From assembly GCF_022012295.1 (NCBI RefSeq), contig NZ_JAKLTN010000009.1, forward strand, positions 1 to 61,486: 61,486 bases of DNA, written 5' to 3'. Under the pieces are notes generated by a model. That model did no database searches. It saw nothing but the letters and a program-made list of their open reading frames with translations, and had not been told where the DNA came from. This document shows positions 9,282-17,655 of this stretch, piece by piece. The stretch is from Dechloromonas hankyongensis. Lineage in GTDB: Bacteria > Pseudomonadota > Gammaproteobacteria > Burkholderiales > Rhodocyclaceae. A program made the position numbers and the translations under genes. Every line of letters begins with the position of its first letter. The first letter of the stretch is position 1.

Positions 9282-10723
9282 GCCCGCCCCTTCAGGTAAG
9301 CCCGCACGTCGCGCGCCGCCGTGATGCCCGATTCCAGCGCACCATCGACGAAGCCGCGCCAGCCTTCGGCTTGGTCGGAACCGGCCATGAATACCCCTTG
9401 CTCGGCGCGGCGCAATTCCTGCAACCCGCCGGTCAACTGGCCCGGCCGATACCAGCACCAGGTGCCGCGCGAATACGGATCGACATCCCACTGGTAGCCG
9501 GTCACACCCAGCACCTCGGCCTTCGGCAGCAGGGTGCGCAAGGCCGTCTGCACCGCCTCTTCGTCGGTGATGTCGAGCAACCCCGGCGGCCCGAAGCAGA
9601 CGAGCAAGGTGCCGTCATCGCGCTGCTGCTCGGTCCACGTCAGCGTGATCGGGCTGGGGTGCGGCGCCATGCCCATCCAGTTGCCGACCTTCTGCTTGAT
9701 ATGGATGTAGCACTTGGTGCCGCGCCCGGTGTGGCCGTCGGCGGCCATCTTCTGCTTGCCTGCGCTCGGCTCCGGCGTCATCCGGATGTTTTTCAGCACG
9801 TTCAGCGGCACCGCCATGACCACGGCACGCGCCCGATAGGTCGCGCCCTTGGCGGTGGTCACCACGCTTCCGTCTTCGTGGCGGGTCACCGCGGCCACCG
9901 GCTCAGACAAGGCGACATCGCAGCCGCAATCGGCCAGCATGCGTGCCGCCAGTTCGCCCATGCCTTCGCGTATCTTGTAGCGGCCCAGCTTGTCGAACAT
10001 GCGATTCATGTCGAAATCGCCGAGCGACCACCAGCGCAGCATGTCGGCAAAGCCGGCCTGCGCCAGTTCGTTATGGCAGTTGATGCTGAGCTGGGGGCTG
10101 AGCAGGTCGCGCGTTTCGCGGTTCAGATGCAGGGCGTCGAGCCGGTCCTGCAGCGACAGCGCATCCCAGCGCGCCAGGGCTTCCTTGCGGAACAGCGGGT
10201 CGTGCGCCAGCGGCAGTACCTCGCGGCCCCCCTGGCCATCCACATTGCAGAAGCGCTCCATAGCCTTGGCGATCTTCTCCCACACCGGGCCGGCCTTGCC
10301 GTTATGCAGCTTGCCGCCGCTGATCCACGACACCGTCTCGGCCGCCGCCCCCGGGCTTTCCTCGATACCGAGGCCGTAGCGGGTGATTTCGTTCCACACG
10401 TAGGGCTGGCTCCAATGAATCCAGGTGCCGCCCAGCTCGATCTTCTTGCCCTGGTAGGCCGACGTGAAAGTCCGCCCGCCGATGCGGTTGCGCGCTTCCA
10501 GCAACAAAAGCGACAGACCGCTTTTCGCCAGATCGCGGCTCGCCGCCAGACCGGCAAACCCGGCGCCGATGACGATCACGTCGTAGGCATCGCGCCCCGG
10601 CTTGCGGATAACCGGCTCGCTCGCCGCAGCCGCCAGGCCCGGCACGCCGGCCAGCCCGACGCTGCCGGCAAGGCCGCCGAGAAAGCGCCGCCGGCCTTGC
10701 GCCTTGGCTTCCATTTCCTCCAT
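9278..10723 (-). CDS. Tat-exported flavin monoamine oxidase/dehydrogenase
   Basis: 481 residues from the ATG at 10723, chosen because AAGGAG lies 6 nt upstream. It begins with a twin-arginine signal (GRRRFLGGLAG ... AAAASEP), then the FAD dinucleotide motif VIVIGAGFAGLAASRDL, the GGRTF loop, and ends with the flavin-binding EGWRGFVDGALESG motif of the MAO/amine-oxidase family. The Tat signal implies a folded, FAD-loaded enzyme in the periplasm. Coupling to a cytochrome c gene suggests it passes electrons to cytochrome rather than to oxygen, as shown for the related nicotine enzyme NicA2 with CycN. The amine substrate is unknown. Confidence 0.9.
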   Translation of the reverse strand: MEEMEAKAQGRRRFLGGLAGSVGLAGVPGLAAAASEPVIRKPGRDAYDVIVIGAGFAGLAASRDLAKSGLSLLLLEARNRIGGRTFTSAYQGKKIELGGTWIHWSQPYVWNEITRYGLGIEESPGAAAETVSWISGGKLHNGKAGPVWEKIAKAMERFCNVDGQGGREVLPLAHDPLFRKEALARWDALSLQDRLDALHLNRETRDLLSPQLSINCHNELAQAGFADMLRWWSLGDFDMNRMFDKLGRYKIREGMGELAARMLADCGCDVALSEPVAAVTRHEDGSVVTTAKGATYRARAVVMAVPLNVLKNIRMTPEPSAGKQKMAADGHTGRGTKCYIHIKQKVGNWMGMAPHPSPITLTWTEQQRDDGTLLVCFGPPGLLDITDEEAVQTALRTLLPKAEVLGVTGYQWDVDPYSRGTWCWYRPGQLTGGLQELRRAEQGVFMAGSDQAEGWRGFVDGALESGITAARDVRAYLKGRA

Positions 10724-10794
10724 ACCGCTCTCCTTTGCCAAACCGGATTTCACTATTGCGGAATCAATTGCATGACTAACTTGTTAATGAATAT

Positions 10795-10810
10795 TAGGTC
10801 GCGCGACCTA
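10795..10810. promoter_or_regulatory. Perfect 16-bp palindrome, probable TetR operator
   Basis: TAGGTCGCGCGACCTA reads the same on both strands. It lies between the divergent flavin amine oxidase gene (start 10723) and the TetR gene (start 10868). A further half-site, CGACCTA, occurs at about 10847-10853. The position suits autoregulation and repression of the divergent operon by the adjacent TetR protein (inference). Confidence 0.75.
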
Positions 10811-10867
10811 TTTCGTCAACGGGGTTTAATGAGAAAATTTGTCTATCGACCTATTTTTTAAATCGCC

Positions 10868-11503
10868 ATGAAAAACGCAGCACTGCAACCCGCCGGCCGA
10901 GCCGAAGCCAAAACCGCCAAGGGGCGGGCCAAGGTGCAGGAAATCCTCGATGTCGCGCGGCGCCTGTTCATCGAAGGCGGCTACGGCGAAATGACCATGC
11001 GCCAGGTCGCCGAGCGGACGGGCATTTCGCTGTCCAACGTCCAGCACTACTTCCCAAGCCGCGAAAGCCTGTTGCAGGCGATGCTCGAGTCGGTCATGGA
11101 AGGCTACGACCCGGCCTACCGGGACATCGAGACGCTGGACATCGCGCCGCGCGACAAACTGGAAGCAGCCATCCGCTACCTGCTGGCCGATACGAAGAAA
11201 GGGGAATCGGAAAAACTGTTCGTCGAAATCTGGTCACTCGCCACCCGCGACCCGATCGGCCGCGAGATTTTCGACAGAATGTACAGCCACCACCGCGCCA
11301 ACCTCGCCCGCCTGATCGCCGCCGCCAATCCGGCGTTGGCCGAAAAGGAAGTTCAACACCGCGCCGCCCTCATCGCCATGCAGATCGAGGGCCTGATGCT
11401 GCTCATCTCGGAAAACAAGCCGCGTCATGCGGAGCTGGAAGGAATTGAGGAAGCCTGTGTCGCTGCGACTATGGGTATTGCGCTTGGGGAGGGCGGCGCC
11501 TAA
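10868..11503 (+). CDS. TetR/AcrR family transcriptional regulator
   Basis: 211 residues. The N-terminal helix-turn-helix is clear: KVQEILDVARRLFIEGGYGEMTMRQVAERTGISLSNVQHYFPSRESLL (about residues 20-67), with the family's YF(P)S recognition-helix end. The C-terminal half is helical and would bind a ligand. It is divergent from the amine oxidase/MMPL operon and faces a perfect palindrome at 10795-10810, so it probably represses that operon until an amine or its product is present. Confidence 0.92.
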   Translation: MKNAALQPAGRAEAKTAKGRAKVQEILDVARRLFIEGGYGEMTMRQVAERTGISLSNVQHYFPSRESLLQAMLESVMEGYDPAYRDIETLDIAPRDKLEAAIRYLLADTKKGESEKLFVEIWSLATRDPIGREIFDRMYSHHRANLARLIAAANPALAEKEVQHRAALIAMQIEGLMLLISENKPRHAELEGIEEACVAATMGIALGEGGA

Positions 11504-11700
11504 GCAATTGAATTTAGTCTCTTCAATAAGAACAACTGCATCTTTATGACAAAGTAACACCGGCCAACACCGAATAGAGAATCCGCAATCTGCTGCTGAA
11601 TTTATTTCGTCTGCACGATATCGCGTGAGCGGCTCTAGTTTTATCTAGCGCACAATGACATTTACAATATTTGCCAGACGCATAACGATTGGGAGCAGCC

Positions 11701-13794
11701 ATGAGATTCGAGCAAGTCCAAATAAGAAACTTTCGTGGCATTACCACGCTGCAAATGTCCGATCTCCAGGACATGGTTGTAATAGCGGGACCAAACGGCT
11801 GCGGGAAATCCTGCGTTCTCGACGCACTTCGTTTCCTAAAGTCTGCATATGGCGGATATCAGCCAAACGAATGGCATCATTGGATGGGGGAATTCCAGAT
11901 CGCCATTGGGGATGCAAGGCAGATGACCTCGCTGTTTCAAGATAAGACAAAAGAACTCGTTATCCGCGCGCAAATAGGTCTTTCGCAAGCAGAAAGAGAT
12001 TATCTAAAGCTCAATGCTCTTTCACTTCTGACTCAAGGTGCATGGCGCACCATTGCAGAACAGACCTACGGATGGCGGTACTCAGGGATGGCTGTGCTCG
12101 GGCCTCAACTCCGTGTGCATCAAGATGAAGTGAACAAAAATGCGCTTGCCAACTTGGCTCAGTTGATGACTGAACTAGAGCAGCCATCCTTCTTGGGGCA
12201 AATCGCGATCCAGCCGTCTGGCGACATACTGGTAACCGAGTCCAAAGTCTTGGAAGTCATGTTTGGAACGTACCTCCCAGATAAGCTTGGTGTATTGGAT
12301 TATCACGGGCCGCAGCGAATGTTTAACAGAGAGCAGATCGGTGGGGTCAATCTTAATCTGGACGCCTCTGAACAAAATCTGCGAAACCACGCCCTATATA
12401 ACTACATCAACAAATATCAGAACGTCAAAAGCGAATTGGCAGCAGGATATGTTTCCGAGGTGCTCGCGGAAAAGGCAGGCGTAGCGCAAGGAAAGCGGGA
12501 AACGCTCATAGAAACACTGAAAGAGCTGTTTCAAACGTTCTTTCCCGATAAAGAGTTCCTTGGACCACAACCGACCGCTTCAGGCACACTCGAGTTCCCT
12601 GTCCGCACATCATCTGGCGGCACCCATGATTTGAACGATTTGAGTTCTGGTGAGAAGGAAATCCTATATGGATATCTTCGGTTACGTAATGCGGCTCCAA
12701 TGAACTCTGTGGTTTTGATAGACGAACCAGAGTTACATTTGAATCCCCGCCTCACTAGAGGACTTCCAACCTTCTACCACCGACACCTTGGGAAAGCACT
12801 AGGTAATCAGATTTGGCTGATAACGCATTCTGATGCAATTTTGAGACAGGCAGTTGGGCAACCGGAGTTCTCGGTTTTCCACATGTTTCCACCTCTCTCT
12901 GCGGAAAGCAGCGACAACCAAATCCGGTCAATCTCCGCTGATGATTTGGAACGTGCCATCATCGACCTCGTTGGGGATCTCGCCAGTTACCGTCCTGGAT
13001 CCAAGCTGGTTATCTTCGAGGGCAGAGGGACTCCCGGGCTTGATGAATGGCTTGTTGGTCAGCTCTTCCCGACATTCTCGGCTACGATCAATTGCATATC
13101 AGGCGAACACAAATCCCGGGTACGAAATCTTCACGGCGTGCTTGAGACATCGATTGCCAAAGGTGGTCTCCCCATCAAAATATTCTCAGTCGTCGACAGG
13201 GATTCAGATGAAGACGAAGCCGCCAAGCATTCCCACGCACTGGCTTGGGATGTCTACCATATCGAAAACTATTTACTCTCACCTGAGCACATACTGGGCG
13301 TCTTAGGTAGCATCAAGGGCGAGATACCACACGAGGTTAACACTGCTGAAAAAATCAAGGCTGTACTGCGCAGCATCGCTGAAGAGACTCTTCCTCAACT
13401 CGTTCGCCATCGAATATCACGTCAAGTTAACTCCCTCGTACTTTCGACGCTTCAACTTGCTGGAGACCCGGCCGATAATCGCCCCGCAGAAACGCTTCGC
13501 ATCGCAATTGAAAGATCGAGCAATCGACTGCAACAAATCATGGATAAGGAGCTCAACTTAGAGCGCCTAAAAGAGCTTGAGGCGACCTTAACGCTTGAGT
13601 ATCAGGGAGCGCTAAAGTCAGACGAATGGATGAAACAATTTCAAGGCCGCGAAATACTAAAGCGATTCACTGGTCGTTTTTGGAAGCACTCTAACTATGA
13701 ATTGTTTCGCGATCTCGTCGTAGCGAAAATGAGAGACGCTCAATATCAACCGGCAGGAATGATTAACGTGTTGAACAACATATTGGCAGCCTAG
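11701..13794 (+). CDS. AAA ATPase with TOPRIM/DUF4435-like C-terminus, candidate PARIS/OLD-type defence protein
   Basis: 697 residues from the ATG at 11701 (GGGAG 5 nt upstream). The N-terminal half is an ABC/SMC-like ATPase: Walker A GPNGCGKS (about 32-39), signature LSSGEKEILYG, and Walker B VVLIDEPELHLNP (about 340-352). From about 430 the protein has VIFEGRGTPGLDEWL, then FSVVDRDSDED, then YHIENYLL, the order of acidic motifs found in TOPRIM/DUF4435 domains. AAA15 plus DUF4435 defines the PARIS anti-phage system (AriA, AriB), which also occurs as one fused gene; OLD nucleases are the other candidate. Base composition is clearly AT-richer than all neighbours and the gene stands alone between two catabolic operons, which suggests transfer. 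Confidence 0.75.
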   Translation: MRFEQVQIRNFRGITTLQMSDLQDMVVIAGPNGCGKSCVLDALRFLKSAYGGYQPNEWHHWMGEFQIAIGDARQMTSLFQDKTKELVIRAQIGLSQAERDYLKLNALSLLTQGAWRTIAEQTYGWRYSGMAVLGPQLRVHQDEVNKNALANLAQLMTELEQPSFLGQIAIQPSGDILVTESKVLEVMFGTYLPDKLGVLDYHGPQRMFNREQIGGVNLNLDASEQNLRNHALYNYINKYQNVKSELAAGYVSEVLAEKAGVAQGKRETLIETLKELFQTFFPDKEFLGPQPTASGTLEFPVRTSSGGTHDLNDLSSGEKEILYGYLRLRNAAPMNSVVLIDEPELHLNPRLTRGLPTFYHRHLGKALGNQIWLITHSDAILRQAVGQPEFSVFHMFPPLSAESSDNQIRSISADDLERAIIDLVGDLASYRPGSKLVIFEGRGTPGLDEWLVGQLFPTFSATINCISGEHKSRVRNLHGVLETSIAKGGLPIKIFSVVDRDSDEDEAAKHSHALAWDVYHIENYLLSPEHILGVLGSIKGEIPHEVNTAEKIKAVLRSIAEETLPQLVRHRISRQVNSLVLSTLQLAGDPADNRPAETLRIAIERSSNRLQQIMDKELNLERLKELEATLTLEYQGALKSDEWMKQFQGREILKRFTGRFWKHSNYELFRDLVVAKMRDAQYQPAGMINVLNNILAA

Positions 13795-13850
13795 GCGGCA
13801 AAATATGGGCACTCGCTACAATACATAAGTAGATTGATCGCTGCTTTCGC

Positions 13851-13881
13851 AATGATGCGGACCACAGTGGCCCGCATCATT
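13851..13881. repeat. Near-perfect 31-bp inverted repeat
   Basis: AATGATGCGG (13851-13860) and CCGCATCATT (13872-13881) pair perfectly. Inside them, CCAC (13862-13865) and GTGG (13867-13870) continue the symmetry about base 13866, with one mismatched pair. It lies 56 bp after the AAA gene. There is no T run, so it is a poor intrinsic terminator as DNA reads. It may be a cruciform, a protein site or a scar of the event that brought in the AAA gene. Confidence 0.6.
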
Positions 13882-13969
13882 GAAGGGCTACTGGTCGAAC
13901 ATAGACTTTTGGCGCCGAAATCGAGTTACAAACCTCCGTTTCCTAGTGCGATATCCCCCAAGAACCGTA

Positions 13970-15028
13970 TCAATCACGAGCAACAGATACCGGCTTGAAA
14001 TAGCTCCCAACCACCACCATCAGCGGAAAGGTCACGGCGAGCATGGCGGAGGCGAGCCACAGTTCCAGCGGATAGGTCGGGCCGCCGGAAGGCAGCGCGA
14101 AATGGCTCAAGGCCAGCGATTCGTACAGGCTCAGCATGGTGACCGCCAGCCCGACAGCGGCGCCGTTGAGAACCAGGCCGCGCCAAGGTTGCGGTAGTTT
14201 CAGCGCCGGCACACCGTCGAACATGACGAGCAAGATGAAGTAGCCGAAATTGACGGTGACGCAGATGCGCACCATGAACAGCACCTGGTCCATGCCCTGC
14301 CCGACGAAAACCGTCCACAGGCCGCCGGCCACGGCGACGATGAGGGCCAGGGCGAGCAGGCCGAATACCGGCTGTTTGCCCAGTAGCGAAACCTTGCCGG
14401 CGAGCGCACTCACCGGCCAGAAATCGAACAGCACCAGCCCGAGTACCGGCACCAGCATGGCGATGCTAAAGACCAGCGGAATCCAGGCCATGAAGAGGCC
14501 GTGCGGGTCGAGTTCGGGGCGGTAGAACGGTGCTTCGGCCAGGAAGCCGAAGTCGAACAAGCCACGGAACAGAGCGTAGGCCAGCGCATAGGCAGCCAGC
14601 AGCAGCGCCCCGCCCATCAGGCCGGGATGGCAGATCGTCTGGGCGAAGGGCCAGCATTGCAGCGGCACAACGAGAACCAGCATCACCGCCACGGAAAAGA
14701 TCAGGTACATGATCAGGAAAGGGGTCGGCAGATCCATGCCGCCCCCGAGCGTCTGCCAGGCGAGATAGGCGACGGCGGCGCCAACCAGCGCATTGAGCCC
14801 GGTAAAGGCGAGTCCGCGCAGCGGTTGCGGCAGATCGGCCAGCCGCTTGGGATAGCCGGACTGCCACACCAGGCTGATGACGATCTGCGCCGGCACCATG
14901 GCGACGAGGATGACGGTGCCCCAACCGGTCAGCCATTCCGGGCTGACCAGCAGGCAGAAGAAAAGCGAGGCGAAGACCGCCCCCGCCGTGGCGATCACGC
15001 CACGGCGCAAGGATTGCAAAGCGTTCAT
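13970..15028 (-). CDS. Multi-pass membrane protein at the end of the amine dehydrogenase operon
   Basis: 352 residues with about ten hydrophobic helices and almost no soluble domain. A GGAG site lies 5 nt before the ATG at 15028, 11 bp after the cytochrome stop. I do not recognise the family: it has no haem-ligand motif and no transporter signature that I can name. It closes the aau operon, so it could help electron transfer, substrate entry or TTQ maturation, but nothing in the sequence decides this. The 3' end abuts the AT-rich defence-gene region. Confidence 0.75.
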   Translation of the reverse strand: MNALQSLRRGVIATAGAVFASLFFCLLVSPEWLTGWGTVILVAMVPAQIVISLVWQSGYPKRLADLPQPLRGLAFTGLNALVGAAVAYLAWQTLGGGMDLPTPFLIMYLIFSVAVMLVLVVPLQCWPFAQTICHPGLMGGALLLAAYALAYALFRGLFDFGFLAEAPFYRPELDPHGLFMAWIPLVFSIAMLVPVLGLVLFDFWPVSALAGKVSLLGKQPVFGLLALALIVAVAGGLWTVFVGQGMDQVLFMVRICVTVNFGYFILLVMFDGVPALKLPQPWRGLVLNGAAVGLAVTMLSLYESLALSHFALPSGGPTYPLELWLASAMLAVTFPLMVVVGSYFKPVSVARD

Positions 15029-15039
15029 GGAAACTCCGG

Positions 15040-15486
15040 TTAGCGGGCCGCGCCGAGCTGGATGCTGTCGAGCTGCTTGACCAGCCGCACCCGCATGCCG
15101 GGAATGTCCTGCGGCACGCTGGCGCGATAGGCCCGAACTTCGTCGGCGGTGTAGGGCTTGAAATCGGCCGGGATGCTGCTGCGTCCGATATTGCTCATCA
15201 CCCAGTTGAGCAGGTCGGCTGTTTCGCCGTCGCCGAGCGGCGTATTGAGCGTGCCCGGCACCTGCGACAGGTAGGCCCGGCCCTCCGGCACGCGCAGGAA
15301 ATGACCGACCTCGTCGCGCATGCTGGGGATGCCGTTTTCCGGCGAGCCGCTGCCGTCGGCCTGATGGCAGCCCATGCAGTACAAACGGTAGTTCTTCTTG
15401 GCGGCATCGGCCATGGCCTCGCCGGACAGCAAGCCGGTCAGGCCGGCGAGCAGGAGGACGCTGCGGGTGATGGAAGCGAAGCGCAT
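15040..15486 (-). CDS. Periplasmic cytochrome c in the amine dehydrogenase operon
   Basis: 148 residues with a signal peptide ending near EAMA and a single haem motif, CMGCH (near residue 37), in the setting YRLYCMGCHQADGSG. The C-terminal part (ADFKPYTADEVRAYRA) is shared in pattern with the neighbouring cytochrome at 15497-15943, so the two are divergent paralogues. It lies 10 bp after that gene. It probably carries electrons from the TTQ enzyme to the respiratory chain. It is monohaem and cannot be a MauG-type dihaem enzyme. Confidence 0.88.
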   Translation of the reverse strand: MRFASITRSVLLLAGLTGLLSGEAMADAAKKNYRLYCMGCHQADGSGSPENGIPSMRDEVGHFLRVPEGRAYLSQVPGTLNTPLGDGETADLLNWVMSNIGRSSIPADFKPYTADEVRAYRASVPQDIPGMRVRLVKQLDSIQLGAAR

Positions 15487-15496
15487 GGCGTTTTCC

Positions 15497-15943
15497 TTAC
15501 TGGGAGGCGGCGCGCCAGGCGCGCAGTTCCTTGGCGGTCGGCTTCTTGGCGCGGGTAGCGGCCAGTTCGTCGGCCTCGATGGGGGTGAAGTCGGCCGGCA
15601 GTTCGGCGGTGTTGAAGGTGGTCAGCACGTGGTTGAGCACGGCGGCCAGTTCGGCATCCGAGAACTGTTGCCAGTTCGGCATGATGCCTTCGTAGAGCAC
15701 GCCCTTCGATTCCATCTTGCTGGCTAGGCCGGCGATGACGATGCCCGGCAGGTACTTGCGCCCTTCGGGCACCGCCAGCCGCTTGCCCAGCGTGCCGGCC
15801 AGCGGCGGCGCCAGGCCGAGCGCGCCGGCACCATCCGGCTGGTGGCAGGCGGCGCAGTTGGCATCATAGACCGCCTTGCCATCCTGGGCCACGGCGACAC
15901 CGGCGAGCAGTCCGCAGGCCACGGCAACCATCAGGCGCTTCAT
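15497..15943 (-). CDS. Periplasmic cytochrome c paired with aauA
   Basis: 148 residues from the ATG at 15943, which overlaps the TGA of aauA (ATGA). The signal peptide ends near AVAQ, and one CAACH haem motif lies near residue 33 (YDANCAACHQPDGAG). The C-terminal PADFTPIEADELAATRAKKP resembles the next cytochrome. Translational coupling to the catalytic subunit of aromatic amine dehydrogenase points to a direct electron-acceptor role alongside or instead of azurin (inference). Confidence 0.88.
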   Translation of the reverse strand: MKRLMVAVACGLLAGVAVAQDGKAVYDANCAACHQPDGAGALGLAPPLAGTLGKRLAVPEGRKYLPGIVIAGLASKMESKGVLYEGIMPNWQQFSDAELAAVLNHVLTTFNTAELPADFTPIEADELAATRAKKPTAKELRAWRAASQ

Positions 15944-16488
15944 GACTGCCCCTCTTCCAGGCCGACTATGACCGACACCGTGCAGTGGTAGTGGCTGCTC
16001 TGGTTGGCCATGCACCAGTTGATGTCGTTGTGCACGCCCATCCGGTAGCCTGGCCGTTCGCGGGTGTTGGTGTTGCAGAAGCAGCGCCCGCAGGACGTCT
16101 TGCCGCAGCAGTCGTTGTAGCTGACCAGGTAGTCGCGGCCGTCGGCCGGGTTACGGCAGGTGCCGACCCACGACACGGCCGACGGCGTGCTGCCCGGCGG
16201 GCAGGTCGTCATCGTGCCGCCGCAGCAGGAGCACAGGAAGCCATCGACGCTGCAATAACGCCAGTAGTCGCAATCGGTCTCGGTCGGTTCGCGCTTTTTC
16301 GGGGCGCTGCCGTGACCGCCGGCGGCGTGGGCATTGTTGGTGCGGTCGAAGGGCAGCACCGGCAGCGCGAAGGCGCCGGCCACCAGGAGCTTGCTGACAC
16401 CGACCAGGAAACCGCGCCGGCCGGTGTTGCTGGCTACCGAGCGCGTACGGCGCTCGGTGAAGCGATCGAGTAATTTGAGGAAGTCCAT
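15940..16488 (-). CDS. aauA: Aromatic amine dehydrogenase, TTQ-bearing small subunit
   Basis: 182 residues. An unusually long leader with a twin-arginine motif (GRRGFLVG) precedes the mature Cys-rich domain. CDYWRYC starts the mature fold, and the protein has the dense cysteine pattern of methylamine/aromatic amine dehydrogenase light chains. The two tryptophans that would form tryptophan tryptophylquinone are Trp107 (SAVSWVGTC) and Trp158 (NDINWCM), and the expected catalytic Asp is Asp126 (YNDCCG). The CCGG, CGRC and NTRERPGY features match aromatic amine dehydrogenase better than methylamine dehydrogenase. It oxidises primary amines such as tyramine to aldehyde and ammonia in the periplasm. 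Confidence 0.93.
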   Translation of the reverse strand: MDFLKLLDRFTERRTRSVASNTGRRGFLVGVSKLLVAGAFALPVLPFDRTNNAHAAGGHGSAPKKREPTETDCDYWRYCSVDGFLCSCCGGTMTTCPPGSTPSAVSWVGTCRNPADGRDYLVSYNDCCGKTSCGRCFCNTNTRERPGYRMGVHNDINWCMANQSSHYHCTVSVIVGLEEGQS

Positions 16489-16491
16489 GAC

Positions 16492-17112
16492 TCAGGCCTT
16501 TTCCGGATGAGCTTCGGCGGCGAGCAACTGACGGTCGATGTGCTCCTGCACCGAGGCGATGCCGCTTTCGTAGGCCGTCATCAGGCTTTCGACCTGCTCG
16601 CGGGAATTGACCAGGCCCTTGGCACGGACGAAGCCGTTGGCGTCGAGCAGCACGCAGTAGGGCAGCTTGGAAATCTTGTAGGCCATGCCCAGCGGCTGCG
16701 ACAGCACGTAGGGGAAGTCGCCGAGTTGGTGCTTGTCGCGGAAGGTGGCGTGCTCGGGGCGGTCACCGTCCGAGGCGAGGATGACGTTCAGCCAGCGGTT
16801 TTCGCGGGACTGCACGGAGCGGATGATGGGCAGCAGCTTCTTGCACACCGGGCAGGTCGGCGATACGAAGAAGAGCAGCGTGCTCTTGGCGGTGGCCGTG
16901 CCGATGGTCAGGCCCTGGCCTTCCCAGGTGGTGACTTCGACCGGCGGGGCCAGTTCGCCGACCTTGGGGCCGTGGTCCATCATCAGCGCCCCCATCGGCG
17001 CGACGCGCTCGTAGAGGATGCCGATCTGGCGAGAGAGGGCAAGAACGCAGATGCCGAGGGCGACGACGACGACCCACAGGGCGATTACGGAGAGGGCGAG
17101 CGGATCCATCAT
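16492..17112 (-). CDS. aauD: MauD-type thiol-disulfide protein for amine dehydrogenase maturation
   Basis: 206 residues from the ATG at 17112, which overlaps the mauE stop. One N-terminal membrane helix (about residues 5-27) anchors a thioredoxin-fold domain with a CPVC redox motif (SPTCPVCKKLL) and the cis-Pro region KLPYCVLLD. MauD proteins form or correct the many disulfides of the TTQ small subunit. Its gene lies directly between mauE and the small-subunit gene, the order known from mau and aau clusters. Confidence 0.92.
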   Translation of the reverse strand: MMDPLALSVIALWVVVVALGICVLALSRQIGILYERVAPMGALMMDHGPKVGELAPPVEVTTWEGQGLTIGTATAKSTLLFFVSPTCPVCKKLLPIIRSVQSRENRWLNVILASDGDRPEHATFRDKHQLGDFPYVLSQPLGMAYKISKLPYCVLLDANGFVRAKGLVNSREQVESLMTAYESGIASVQEHIDRQLLAAEAHPEKA

Positions 17113-17654
17113 GATTGCAACTCCTTCAAAAGCGGTTGATTGGCAAGCAACTGGTTGGCGCTGGCGTAGAGCACCAGCAAGGCCAGGATCGCGCCTGCCA
17201 CACTGAAATAATCGATAGCGCCGAGGCTGCGCGGCAGCTCGTCGGCAGCGGCCAGGACGAGGGCCGCACAGAGGAACAGGTTGCGCACGACCAGGCCCCA
17301 CGAAATGCGCTGGCCGCCGGTGCCGCAGCCGCATTCGATGCGCCCCATGCCGCGCAGCAGGTTGATCGCCACGCCGCCGGTGGCCACGACCATGACGGCC
17401 AGACCGAGCAGCACGCCGAGCGGCCGCGTGGCGTCGAGGATCAACGCCAGGCCGGCGAGCAGTTCAGCAGCCGGGAAGAGGCGGGCAAACAGCACGGCGG
17501 AACCACCGCTGAGCAGACCGTAGTTCTCCACGGCATAGCGGAACAGATCCAGGTCGCGCAGCTTGCCCAGCGCGCCGGTGATCAGGATGATCCCCATGGC
17601 AGCCGCGGCGGCATGAACAACGACCGGGTCGAACAGGAAAGTGGTCGCTCCCAT
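17109..17654 (-). CDS. aauE: MauE/DoxX-like membrane protein for amine dehydrogenase maturation
   Basis: 181 residues with four predicted membrane helices in the MauE pattern (ITGALGKLRDLDLFRYAVENYGLL near the start is the family signature). It contains CGCG near GRIECGCGTGG, possibly redox-active. MauE works with MauD in folding or exporting the small subunit. It starts 1 nt after the large-subunit stop and overlaps mauD, so it is tightly coupled. Confidence 0.9.
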   Translation of the reverse strand: MGATTFLFDPVVVHAAAAAMGIILITGALGKLRDLDLFRYAVENYGLLSGGSAVLFARLFPAAELLAGLALILDATRPLGVLLGLAVMVVATGGVAINLLRGMGRIECGCGTGGQRISWGLVVRNLFLCAALVLAAADELPRSLGAIDYFSVAGAILALLVLYASANQLLANQPLLKELQS

Positions 17655-17655
17655 G

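Noticed and set aside
13880..14197. Short plus-strand frame after the defence gene, possibly a transposase or integrase remnant
   Set aside because: The first 30 codons have no match I can name and the rest lies antisense to the membrane protein gene. No inverted ends or target duplication found.
13970..15028. NnrS-type haem-copper membrane protein
   Set aside because: Helix number fits, but the conserved histidines of NnrS are not seen. Left as an unassigned membrane protein.
15040..15943. Cytochromes as MauG-type TTQ-forming enzymes
   Set aside because: Each has only one CxxCH motif and is about 148 residues, while MauG-type proteins carry two haem motifs and are about twice as long.
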